DNA from: a bacterium
Lineage (GTDB): Bacteria; Bacillota; Clostridia; Oscillospirales; Acutalibacteraceae
DNA: 44,567 nucleotides
Direction: 5' to 3'
Assembly (NCBI GenBank): GCA_020624805.1
Contig: JAHKVW010000031.1
Coordinates: 1 to 44,567 of the forward strand
Below the pieces are notes generated by a model, which saw only the letters and a list, made by a program, of their open reading frames with translations, did no database searches and had not been told where the DNA came from. Of the stretch, positions 16,423-24,157 are shown piece by piece. Positions within the stretch are counted from its first letter, which is position 1, and every line of letters begins with the position of its first letter. A program made the position numbers and the translations under genes.

Positions 16423-17613
16423 ATGAATTATTCTTTTTCCGACAAGGTTCTGGCGCTCAAGCCGAACGCGATCCGTGAGATCTTGAAGAGCGCGTCCGAT
16501 CCCGACGTGATCTCTCTCTCAGCGGGCAACCCCGCACCCGACGCGTTTCCGGTCGAGGCGATCCGCGAGATCTCCGAGCGACTGCTCCGCGAGAATCCGA
16601 TCGGCGTATTACAGTACGGCGTCAGCGAGGGCTACACCCCTCTGCGTGACACGCTCAAAGCTTATCTGAAGGACAAGCACGATATCGGTACCGGGGACGA
16701 TGAGCTGATCATCGTATCGGGCGCGCAGCAGGTCATGGACCTCGCCGCCAAGACCTTCCTCAACGAGGGCGATGTGCTGGTATGCGAGGCGCCCAGCTTT
16801 GTCGGCGCGCTGAACACCTTCCGCAGCTATAACACCGAGCTGGTCGGTGTTCCGGTCGATCCCGACGGCATGAACATGGAGGCGCTCGAAAAGACGCTCG
16901 ATGAAAATCCGCGCGCGAAGCTCATCTACACCATCACCAACTTCCAGAATCCCTCGGGCGTGACCATGTCGCTCGAAAAGAAAAAGCGCCTGTATGAGCT
17001 CGCAAAGGCGCACAACTGCCTGATCATCGAGGACAACCCCTACGGTGACCTCAGATACTACGGCGAGAACGTCCCCGCGATCAAGAGCTTTGATACCGAC
17101 GGCATCGTTATCTATTCCGGCTCGTTCAGCAAGGTGCTCGCGCCCGGAATCCGCGTCGGCTATATGATGGCGAACAAGGCGGCAATGGCGAAGATGATCA
17201 TCTGCAAGCAGGGTCAGGACGTCCATACCGCGATGTGGTCGCAGATGCTCTGCTATGAGTTCATGACCAAGTATGATTTTGAAGCGCACCTCGAATACCT
17301 GCGCGATCTCTACCGCGCCAAGGCGGATCTATGCATGAGCCTGCTCGATGAGTACGTCGTGCCCAACGGCATCAGCTATCATAAGATCGAGGGCGGTCTG
17401 TTCATCTGGTGCGATCTGCCCGAGCATGTCAATATGCTCGACTTCTGCAAGAAGCTCACCGAGCGCAAGGTGTGCGTCGTACCGGGCAACGCGTTCCTCA
17501 CCGACGGCGATCTGCCCTGCCACAGCTTCCGCATCAACTTCTCCACCCCTACCGACGAAGACCTGACCCAGGGCATCAAGGAGATCGGCAAGCTGGCGAA
17601 AGAAACGATATAA
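16423..17613 (+). CDS. class I/II PLP-dependent aminotransferase
   Basis: A 396-residue fold-type I aminotransferase. ATG 16423 is used in place of the in-frame TTG at 16420. Features: SLSAGNPAPDAFP near residue 31, QYGVSEGYTPLRD, NPSG with Asn at about 176, EDNPYGDLRY at 203-212, and the PLP lysine Lys237 in SGSFSKVLAPGIRVGY. This pattern matches the 2-aminoadipate / branched or aromatic aminotransferase group (LysN/ARO8/MocR-like) that lacks the DNA-binding domain of MocR regulators. Substrate cannot be fixed from sequence. The next gene is trpS, 173 nt away across an inverted-repeat element; this may be chance. Confidence 0.88.
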   Translation: MNYSFSDKVLALKPNAIREILKSASDPDVISLSAGNPAPDAFPVEAIREISERLLRENPIGVLQYGVSEGYTPLRDTLKAYLKDKHDIGTGDDELIIVSGAQQVMDLAAKTFLNEGDVLVCEAPSFVGALNTFRSYNTELVGVPVDPDGMNMEALEKTLDENPRAKLIYTITNFQNPSGVTMSLEKKKRLYELAKAHNCLIIEDNPYGDLRYYGENVPAIKSFDTDGIVIYSGSFSKVLAPGIRVGYMMANKAAMAKMIICKQGQDVHTAMWSQMLCYEFMTKYDFEAHLEYLRDLYRAKADLCMSLLDEYVVPNGISYHKIEGGLFIWCDLPEHVNMLDFCKKLTERKVCVVPGNAFLTDGDLPCHSFRINFSTPTDEDLTQGIKEIGKLAKETI

Positions 17614-17614
17614 T

Positions 17615-17770
17615 AATGAGGAATTAGAAGTTAGGAATTAGGAATTGAGGGAAACGCTTCGCGTTTTGGATTCTGAAAGAAAAAAGGGAAGCGTTTAGTA
17701 CAAACTATAAAACAGGTGCGGACAGCGTCCGCCATTCATTCCTCATTCCTCATTACTAATTCCTAATTAA
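17615..17770. repeat. MITE-like inverted-repeat element, family C (copy 1)
   Basis: Ends are imperfect inverted repeats built from AATTAGGAATT and ATGAGGAAT words (left AATGAGGAATTAGAAGTTAG, right ATTACTAATTCCTAATTA). The core includes GAAACGCTTCGCGTTT and GCGGACAGCGTCCGC hairpins. Related copies at 25793-26052 and 38700-38866. Confidence 0.65.
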
Positions 17771-17786
17771 TAAAGGATTTGATATT

Positions 17787-18806
17787 ATGGAAAACACTAC
17801 CGAAAAGAAGCAAATCGTATTCTCCGCGATCCAGCCCAGCGGCTCCATCACCCTCGGCAACTACCTCGGCGCCGTCAAAAACTGGGTCAAGATGCAGGAG
17901 AATCCTGAGTATAACTGCATTTACGCGCTGGCTGACCTGCACACGATCACCGTGCGTCAGGATCCCGCCGCGTTCCGCAAGAACATCATCGATATGTACG
18001 CCTCCATCATGGCGTGCGGCATCGACGTTGAGAAAGCGCCCTTCTTCATCCAGAGCCACAACCCTGATCACGCGGTGATGGCTTGGATCCTCAACTGCTA
18101 CACCCAGTTTGGCGAGCTTTCCCGCATGACCCAGTTCAAGGATAAGAGCGCCAAGCACGCCGACAACATCAACGCCGGTCTGTTCACCTACCCGAGCCTG
18201 ATGGCTGGCGATATCCTGCTCTATCAGGCGGACAAGGTGCCGGTCGGTCACGACCAGATGCAGCACCTCGAGCTGACCCGTGACATCGCCAACCGCTTCA
18301 ACGGCTTGTACGGCAACGTGTTCAAGATCCCCGAGGGCTTCATCCCGAAGGACGGCGCGCGCGTCATGAGCCTGCAGAATCCGACCTCCAAGATGAGCAA
18401 GAGCGATGAGAACGCCAACAGCTTTATCCTGCTCTCCGACGACGATAACGTCATCATGAAGAAGTTCAAGCGCGCGATCACCGACAGTGAAGCAAAGGTG
18501 CGCTACGCCGAGGGCAAGGACGGCATCAATAACCTGATGTCCATCTATTCCGCGGTCACGGGACTGAGCTATGAGCAGATCGAGCGCGACTTTGACGGCA
18601 AGGGCTACGGCGATTTCAAGACGGCTGTCGGCGAGGCGGTCGTAGCGGAGCTGTCACCCATCCGCAAGCGCTATCAGGAGTATGTCAAGGACAAGAAGTA
18701 CATCGAAGAGTGCTATACCAAGAGCGTTCAGTTCGTTCAGCGCTTCAGCCACCGCACGGTGGAAAAGGCGATGAAGAAGATCGGCTACATCCTCCCGAAG
18801 CATTGA
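17787..18806 (+). CDS. trpS: tryptophanyl-tRNA synthetase
   Basis: A 339-residue class I aminoacyl-tRNA synthetase charging tRNA-Trp. It has the HIGH-equivalent in QPSGSITLGNYLGA near the N-terminus, DLHTITV, the GDILLYQADKVPVGHDQ stretch typical of TrpRS, and KMSKS in SKMSKSDENA. Length agrees with bacterial TrpRS (about 330). RBS AAAGGA lies 9 nt before ATG 17787. No T-box leader is visible: the space upstream is taken up by the family C repeat. Cytoplasmic, essential, likely transcribed with or from a promoter inside the repeat. Confidence 0.96.
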   Translation: MENTTEKKQIVFSAIQPSGSITLGNYLGAVKNWVKMQENPEYNCIYALADLHTITVRQDPAAFRKNIIDMYASIMACGIDVEKAPFFIQSHNPDHAVMAWILNCYTQFGELSRMTQFKDKSAKHADNINAGLFTYPSLMAGDILLYQADKVPVGHDQMQHLELTRDIANRFNGLYGNVFKIPEGFIPKDGARVMSLQNPTSKMSKSDENANSFILLSDDDNVIMKKFKRAITDSEAKVRYAEGKDGINNLMSIYSAVTGLSYEQIERDFDGKGYGDFKTAVGEAVVAELSPIRKRYQEYVKDKKYIEECYTKSVQFVQRFSHRTVEKAMKKIGYILPKH

Positions 18807-18808
18807 TA

Positions 18809-18853
18809 ATTGTCATTGCGAGGAGTCGGTAAAGACGACGCGGCATCTCAACC
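18809..18853 (+). repeat. short palindromic repeat, family A (copy 2)
   Basis: ATTGTCATTGCGAGGAGTCG then GACGCGGCATCTCAACC, directly after the trpS stop. Diverged relative of the copy at 2245. Confidence 0.6.
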
Positions 18854-18914
18854 AATAAAAGCGAAAGCGGCACGGATCATTCCGTGCCGCTGTTGTTTAT
18901 GCTATTCATGTTAT

Positions 18915-19350
18915 CAAAACGCGAAGCAGATCAATCTCTCCGTAGGGAGGGGGCTTGCTCCCGCCGCAACCTTTACGTTTAATGTCGTCAAAACGCGAAG
19001 CAGATCAATCTCTCCGTAGGGTACGGCATTTATGACGTACCGAGAATGACGGGCGTTTCATATATCGAAAGCGTGAGATAGGGGAGAAACGTTTTTGCCA
19101 TGCGGACGAGCAATGCTCGTCCCTACGCCGACGTACCGAAACACTTCCGATCAATGCCGTCCAAACGCGAAGCAAATGAAACTAATTGTAGGGGAGGGGC
19201 TTGCTCCTCCCGCTACCTTTCCGATATATCTCATCTAAATGCGAAGCAGATCAATTCTTCCGTAGAATGACGGGCATTTCCGTTATCGAAAACGTGAGAT
19301 AGGAAACAAGCGCTTCTGTTCGGCGGGACGTCGAGGCGCCGTCCCCTACA
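18915..19350. repeat. array of hairpin modules, family D (array 1)
   Basis: Repeating units of AAACGCGAAGCAGATCAA plus CCGTAGGG followed by variable hairpins (for example GGACGAGCAATGCTCGTCC and GGAGGGGCTTGCTCCTCC). The 18807-19361 gap holds only this array and a family A repeat. Same modules occur at 40203-40803 and 44488-44567. Confidence 0.7.
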
Positions 19351-19361
19351 TTAATGCGATC

Positions 19362-21710
19362 TTACTCCACCGCCTCAATGAAATACATCCTCGACGAAAA
19401 ATCGGGGAAGAGGCGGACGTTCTCGTTATATCCGGTGCCCGAGAACTGCTGTCTCAGCGCCACGCCCGCGTTCATCAGCACACTTCCCTTCGCGGTGTGA
19501 TCCTCCACCTCGCCGCCCATCTTGATGAACCGCGCGATCATATTGTGGAGCATACCGTCCTGACGGATGCGGATGGGGGACATGGTGTTGATCAGGCTGC
19601 CGAAGAGCTTGATGTTGACCCTGCCTGAGATATTATGGAAGCGGTAGGTGCGGTCGGGATCCAGCCCCTTGCAGTAGAAGCGGTGCGCCTGTGTGTTCGG
19701 CTCCACACTCTCCTGCATCATCATACCCACGGCACGCGTCTTGTCATCGCTGACACAGATCCATTCATGCACATTCCCGGAGCGAATGCGGTAAAAATCG
19801 CCATATTGCAGGACGTCGCGCCACACCTTGTACAGCGTGATCTGCAAGCGGGTGTGCTCCTTGTCCCAGCGGAACATCTTGCCGACGTCCAGTTCATAGC
19901 CCAGCGCGCCGAACGCCGCAATATTGAAGCGTGTTTCCAGCGGTGTGGAGCGCAGGGTCTGGTGATTGGGAGAACCCGATACGTGCGCGCCGATACAGCA
20001 CTGCGGATAGCCGTAGCTGTAGCCCTCCTGGATATGGGAGCGGCACAGCGCGTCGGTGTTGTCACTTGCCCAGATCTGCGGGAAGTAACACAGGATACCT
20101 AAGTCAAAGCGGTTGCCGCCCGAGGCACAGCCCTCAAAGAGGATATGCGGAAAGCGCTTTGTCAGCGCGCCCATGATCTTGTATAAGCCGAGGATGTAGC
20201 GGTGCGCCGTCTCACCCTGCCGTTTCGGGAGCAGATACGGCGAGTACACATCCGAGAAAATGCGGTTCATATCCAATTTGACATAGCTGATCTTGCCGGA
20301 GGAGAACACCTCGCTCATCTTCTCGATCAGATAGTCGCAAATTTCGGGATTGCACAGGTCGAGGATCCGCTGATGCCGCCCCTCGCTGTGGAGCTTGCCC
20401 TTGATCGCCATCGCCCAGTCGGGGTGCTGTTCATACAATCGACTGTTGACGTTGACCATCTCCGGCTCGACCCAGATGCCGAATTGCATCCCGTGGTCGG
20501 TGATCTTCTTCGACAGGCGGTTCAGCCCGCCGGGGAGCTTTTTATGATTGGGATCCCAGTCGCCTAAGGAGCGGGTGTCGTCACTGCTGTCGCCGAACCA
20601 TCCGTCGTCCATGACGAACAGCTCCACGCCCATCTCGTGACCCGCTTTGGCGAGGGATACCAGACTGCTTTCGCTGATATTGAAGTAGGACGCCTCCCAC
20701 GAATTGAGCAGGATGGGGCGTTCCGCTTTTGCCCATTCTCCGCGCAGGATGTGATCCTTGACAAAGCGGTGCATATTGCGGCTCTGACCCGAAAAACCGT
20801 TTTCGGAGTAGGTCATCACCGATTCGGGCGCGGTGAAGCTCTCGCCTTTTTCGAGGATAAAACGGAATCCCGCGGGGTTGACGCCCTGCGCGACGCGGGT
20901 CTTGCGATAGGCGCTGACCTCGACGGCGGCGTAGTGGTTGCCGCTGTAGATCAAGTTGAAGCCGTAGACCGCGCCGCTGTCCTCTGTCGCGTCGGGTCGA
21001 TGAAGCATGAAGAAGGGATTCGCGCGGTTGGAGGAGCATCCGGTGCGGCTTTCGATCACGAGTTTTCCGCGCGGGATACAGGCGGTGCTTTTCTCCATCT
21101 CGCGTGTCCATGCGCCGTGAAAGGAGGTCGTCTGCCATCCGTTATCGGGCAGATCGAGCTGCGTCGACAGCAGCCGTTCGAGCTCGATCGCGTGATCGCC
21201 GTTGTTGACGAGCTTCGCCCATCGGGTGATAACGTCACATTCCGGATAGACGCAGTAATGCAGCTCCAGAACCATCGCGCCGTCCTTGAACGCGAGGCAA
21301 AGGTGCTCTGCCGTACCGTCGGCATTGTAGGAGCCGGGCAGTCCGGATAGAGAGGGCTTGCTGTCCGTGATCTCACTGCCGCGATACAAAAAGTCGGTCG
21401 TGCGCGAACCGTCCGCTTGGACGAGTTCGATGAACGGCTCGCGAATGTCGCCGTGACCCGTGCCGGAAAATTCCAGACACATATCCTCGAGTACGGTGGT
21501 CGGATGATCCGCGGAATAGACGATCGCGTTGCCGGGCTCGAACTCACGTTTTTGCCGCAGTGCCTTGAGCTCCTCGGCGCTGTCGACGTCGATCCTCGCG
21601 CCGTAGTACAGGTGCTCCGCGTGACCCGACGGCGTGATCGCGAACATATATGATGTGTGATCGGTTTGCAGGACAAAGATATCCTGACTGCCGGTGATTT
21701 TTTTGATCAT
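19362..21710 (-). CDS. alpha-galactosidase, GH36
   Basis: A 782-residue cytoplasmic enzyme (no signal peptide) that hydrolyses terminal alpha-1,6-galactose from melibiose or raffinose-type sugars. The N-terminal half is the GH36 beta-sandwich; the barrel begins around NSWEASYFN. Motifs: MDDGWFG, GIWVEPEMVN, nucleophile Asp in YVKLDMNR, EGCASGGNRFDLG, acid/base Asp in WASDNTDALCR, and CCIGAHVSGSPNHQT. Length is close to the usual 720-750. ATG 21710 has AAGAAGG about 10 nt upstream. The GPH-type symporter gene at 22035 lies upstream on the same strand and is the likely importer of the substrate; a 216-bp repeat element separates the two. Confidence 0.95.
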   Translation of the reverse strand: MIKKITGSQDIFVLQTDHTSYMFAITPSGHAEHLYYGARIDVDSAEELKALRQKREFEPGNAIVYSADHPTTVLEDMCLEFSGTGHGDIREPFIELVQADGSRTTDFLYRGSEITDSKPSLSGLPGSYNADGTAEHLCLAFKDGAMVLELHYCVYPECDVITRWAKLVNNGDHAIELERLLSTQLDLPDNGWQTTSFHGAWTREMEKSTACIPRGKLVIESRTGCSSNRANPFFMLHRPDATEDSGAVYGFNLIYSGNHYAAVEVSAYRKTRVAQGVNPAGFRFILEKGESFTAPESVMTYSENGFSGQSRNMHRFVKDHILRGEWAKAERPILLNSWEASYFNISESSLVSLAKAGHEMGVELFVMDDGWFGDSSDDTRSLGDWDPNHKKLPGGLNRLSKKITDHGMQFGIWVEPEMVNVNSRLYEQHPDWAMAIKGKLHSEGRHQRILDLCNPEICDYLIEKMSEVFSSGKISYVKLDMNRIFSDVYSPYLLPKRQGETAHRYILGLYKIMGALTKRFPHILFEGCASGGNRFDLGILCYFPQIWASDNTDALCRSHIQEGYSYGYPQCCIGAHVSGSPNHQTLRSTPLETRFNIAAFGALGYELDVGKMFRWDKEHTRLQITLYKVWRDVLQYGDFYRIRSGNVHEWICVSDDKTRAVGMMMQESVEPNTQAHRFYCKGLDPDRTYRFHNISGRVNIKLFGSLINTMSPIRIRQDGMLHNMIARFIKMGGEVEDHTAKGSVLMNAGVALRQQFSGTGYNENVRLFPDFSSRMYFIEAVE

Positions 21711-21766
21711 AGGGGGATTACCTTCTTATACGTTTTTCGGATAGTGTATTGGTTGGCAGGAAGTTT

Positions 21767-21982
21767 GATACCGCCCCCTCTGACGAGGGGGTTGGGGGAG
21801 AGATAATGTTACGTGATTGTTGCGCAATAACGATTGACTCAATCGGGCGTTGCAACATCATTGTTTGCCATATTGAGTCAGGTGTTTTCCGGCTGCTGTA
21901 ACGCTGCGTTATCTCTCCCCTGCGCACGAAACAACTACCTCGAACATAACAACTGCGCGCGTGCCCCCTCGTCAGAGGGGGC
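21767..21982. mobile_element. short non-coding palindrome-bounded element (family E miniature)
   Basis: Left end GATACCGCCCCCTCTGACGA plus GGGGGTTGGGGGAGAGATAA is identical to the left end of the DUF559-carrying element at 23472. Right end has TAACGCTGCGTTATCTCTCC and a CCCCCTCGTCAGAGGGGG palindrome, again as in that element. The 100-bp core has no gene but an internal inverted repeat GACTCAAT/ATTGAGTC. It looks like an internally deleted, non-autonomous relative. Confidence 0.6.
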
Positions 21983-22034
21983 TGTAAAAGTTTTGCCCCT
22001 CGCGACATCTGTGTCCGTCAGAGGGGCAGAATGA

Positions 22035-23435
22035 TTATTTCTTCTTCTTTTTCTCGATCGTATCCATGATCTTCTTCTCATTGTAGAAGCCCAGGATGAT
22101 CGCGCCGAGCACGCAGAACGCCACGGCGACGAATCCGACTAAGATCATGCCCGTGACAGAGGCGGTGATATCGTTGCTGTTGGTGTTCTGGGTCGTTCCG
22201 ATGATCGCCAGCGATGTGAACACCAGCATCGCGATCGACTGACCGAACTTCATCGCAAAGGTGCGCGCCGCAAAGAACATGCCCTCGCGGTTCTCACCGG
22301 TCTCGATGCCGTCAGCCTCGGCAACGTCCGCGACGATGCTCTGCGGGATGATGCCCAGCAGCGCCATCGGGAACGCCGCGATCACACAGATCGCAACGCC
22401 GTATACCACGCCGGGGATCACGGTGGTGCCGATCACGCCGATCAGACCCGCGATCACATACGCGAGCGCCAGCCCTAAGAAGCCGATGATGACGAGCTTT
22501 TTCTTGCCGAACTTTTTGACCAGCTTGCTGACGAACGGATAGAAGCAGGCGGACAGCACCGTCATGCCGCCGAGGAAGTACATCGTAAAGCTCTCGTCGA
22601 GCTTCATGCTGACCTTGACGAAGAACGGCAGACCCGTCTGGAACAGGGTCAGACCCACCCAGTACATGATGTCGGAGCCGGCAAAGGTGCGGAAGCTTTT
22701 ATTCTTGAAGGTCGCGGAGAGCGACTTGAGCATATTGACGTTGGAGGGCTTGGTGTCGACGAATTCCTTCTCTTTGAGGCAGAAGGTCGGGATCAGCATG
22801 CAGATGCACGAGATGATCGCCAGCACGATGAAGCAGATGCGGTAGCTCCACGCGAATCCGACCGAGCCGCGCAGCATACCCGCAAAGACAAACGGGGTAT
22901 ACGCGAGCATCGTGCCGCCGAAGAAGGTCAGCGAGATCGCGGTGGAGATGTACATGCGGTCGTCCTGCGTCTTGCCGAATTCGGAGATCAGCGCGTTATA
23001 CGGCGTGCAGTACATGGTCATGAACAGGTAGAACAGCACGATGAAGACCGAGATCCACACGATGTTCCACGAGCTGATTGCGTTGACCGGCGCGCAGAAC
23101 AGCAGCACGGTCACTATCGACAGCGGGATCGCCGCGTACTGCATGAAGGGGATACGTCTGCCGCGCGGATTCTTACTGCGGTCGGAGAGTGAGGCGATCC
23201 ACGGGTCGGTGATCGCGTCGAATACTCTGGACAGGGCGGTGATCAGACCCAGCACGGTCAAAAAGCCGCCGATCACCAGACCGGGTACGATGTACTGGAT
23301 CGCGCCGCCCTCGATGTCCACCTGTGTGGGCAGGTAGAAGGTGACGAACCACGCGCTGATGATACCGCTCAGCGTCGACCATCCGAGCTGACCGACTGCA
23401 AAGATCCTCATTTGTTTTTTTGTTAATCGCTTCAT
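22035..23435 (-). CDS. GPH-family sugar:cation symporter (MFS_2)
   Basis: A 466-residue membrane transporter. The internal ATG 23435 is chosen because CGGAGGACATC lies just before it; the frame extends 7 codons further. About 12 membrane helices are visible. The family hallmark of the melibiose-carrier group is present: SRVFDAITDPWIASLSDRS followed by GRRIPFM, and TMYCTPYNALISE. GPH proteins import glycosides or pentosides with Na or H. The alpha-galactosidase gene downstream suggests melibiose or a related alpha-galactoside as cargo. Charged Lys-rich C-terminus (EKKKKK). Substrate and coupling ion are inferences. Confidence 0.9.
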   Translation of the reverse strand: MKRLTKKQMRIFAVGQLGWSTLSGIISAWFVTFYLPTQVDIEGGAIQYIVPGLVIGGFLTVLGLITALSRVFDAITDPWIASLSDRSKNPRGRRIPFMQYAAIPLSIVTVLLFCAPVNAISSWNIVWISVFIVLFYLFMTMYCTPYNALISEFGKTQDDRMYISTAISLTFFGGTMLAYTPFVFAGMLRGSVGFAWSYRICFIVLAIISCICMLIPTFCLKEKEFVDTKPSNVNMLKSLSATFKNKSFRTFAGSDIMYWVGLTLFQTGLPFFVKVSMKLDESFTMYFLGGMTVLSACFYPFVSKLVKKFGKKKLVIIGFLGLALAYVIAGLIGVIGTTVIPGVVYGVAICVIAAFPMALLGIIPQSIVADVAEADGIETGENREGMFFAARTFAMKFGQSIAMLVFTSLAIIGTTQNTNSNDITASVTGMILVGFVAVAFCVLGAIILGFYNEKKIMDTIEKKKKK

Positions 23436-23471
23436 GATGTCCTCCGTAGGTTTCATTTTATTGCCGACGTT

Positions 23472-24068
23472 GATACCGCCCCCTCTGACGAGGGGGTTGG
23501 GGGAGAGATAACGACATCAGCCGTTACTCACCTTTTTTGCCAACAACAGGCGTTTCTGTATCATATCGGTTGTTTTCCTCTATCACAAACTCTATATGTT
23601 TGTAAATGTCCTCGCATACCTCTCTGAACTGTCGGGCAATTTGCAGATTGGTGTAGCGTATTTCTTTCAATCCCATTCGCTGTAAATAAGCGGTACGTTT
23701 TCTGTCATAAAGCTCTTGTGCTTCTTCGTAGTGACCCGAGCCGTCGAGTTCGATGACCAATCTCGCTTTGGCACAATAAAAGTCAACGATATATCTTCCG
23801 ATCGGCTTTTGGCGCTGAAAACGAACCGGACAGGTACGCAGAAAGCGATACCAAAGCAATCGTTCGTATTTCGTCATATTCTGACGCAGCTCGCTTGCTA
23901 ACGGAACATTGCTTTTGCGATATGGTTTCATATCTGCTACTCCTATACTTCCGCGCTCGATTGAGGCAGACTGTTATTGTAACGGTAACGCTGCGTTATC
24001 TCTCCCCCGCGAACAGAACGGGTTTTCCTTTCGGAAAGACTGCCCGCATGCCCCCTCGTCAGAGGGGG
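23472..24068. mobile_element. DUF559-carrying palindrome-bounded element (family E)
   Basis: About 600 bp. Outer palindromes CCCCCTCTGACGAGGGGG (23479-23496) and CCCCCTCGTCAGAGGGGG (24051-24068) flank a perfect 15-bp inverted repeat GGGGGAGAGATAACG (23499-23513) / CGTTATCTCTCCCCC (23994-24008). The only gene inside is the DUF559 protein at 23524-23931. A gene-less relative lies at 21767-21982. No target-site duplication was established. Confidence 0.55.
23524..23931 (-). CDS. DUF559 endonuclease-fold protein
   Basis: A 135-residue protein of the DUF559 family, which has the very-short-patch-repair (Vsr)/PD-(D/E)XK nuclease fold. Seen: RFQRQKPIGRYIVDFYC, Asp50, then LVIELDGSGHYEE with Glu61 and Asp63, and a C-terminal DRKRTAYLQRMGLKEIRYTN helix-strand. 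These are the conserved positions of the family, so a metal-dependent nuclease is plausible. RBS GGAGTAGCAG before ATG 23931. No methylase or other restriction gene is adjacent. The gene is bracketed by inverted repeats and palindromes, which suggests that it is the cargo or the agent of a small mobile element. Biological role of DUF559 proteins is unresolved. Confidence 0.85.
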   Translation of the reverse strand: MKPYRKSNVPLASELRQNMTKYERLLWYRFLRTCPVRFQRQKPIGRYIVDFYCAKARLVIELDGSGHYEEAQELYDRKRTAYLQRMGLKEIRYTNLQIARQFREVCEDIYKHIEFVIEENNRYDTETPVVGKKGE

Positions 24069-24142
24069 CAGAAAAAGACGCTGCGCGTCCCCTCGTCAGA
24101 GGGGGCGGAAAAAGACGCTGCGCATCCCCTCGTCAGAGGGGC
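24051..24142 (+). repeat. tandem palindromes
   Basis: Three palindromes of the CCCCTCGTCAGAGGGG type in a row, separated by the near-identical 17-bp linker GGAAAAAGACGCTGCGC or its variant. They lie between the DUF559 element and the end of the glycosyltransferase gene. Confidence 0.7.
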
Positions 24143-24157
24143 GTACTATGTGTGTTT

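Noticed and set aside
17615..17786. T-box leader for trpS
   Set aside because: No T-box sequence (TGGNACCGCG-like) or specifier/antiterminator arrangement was seen; the region is a family C repeat.
18915..19350. Possible CRISPR array
   Set aside because: Spacing is irregular, units are hairpin modules with constant linkers, variable parts are self-complementary, and no cas genes are present.
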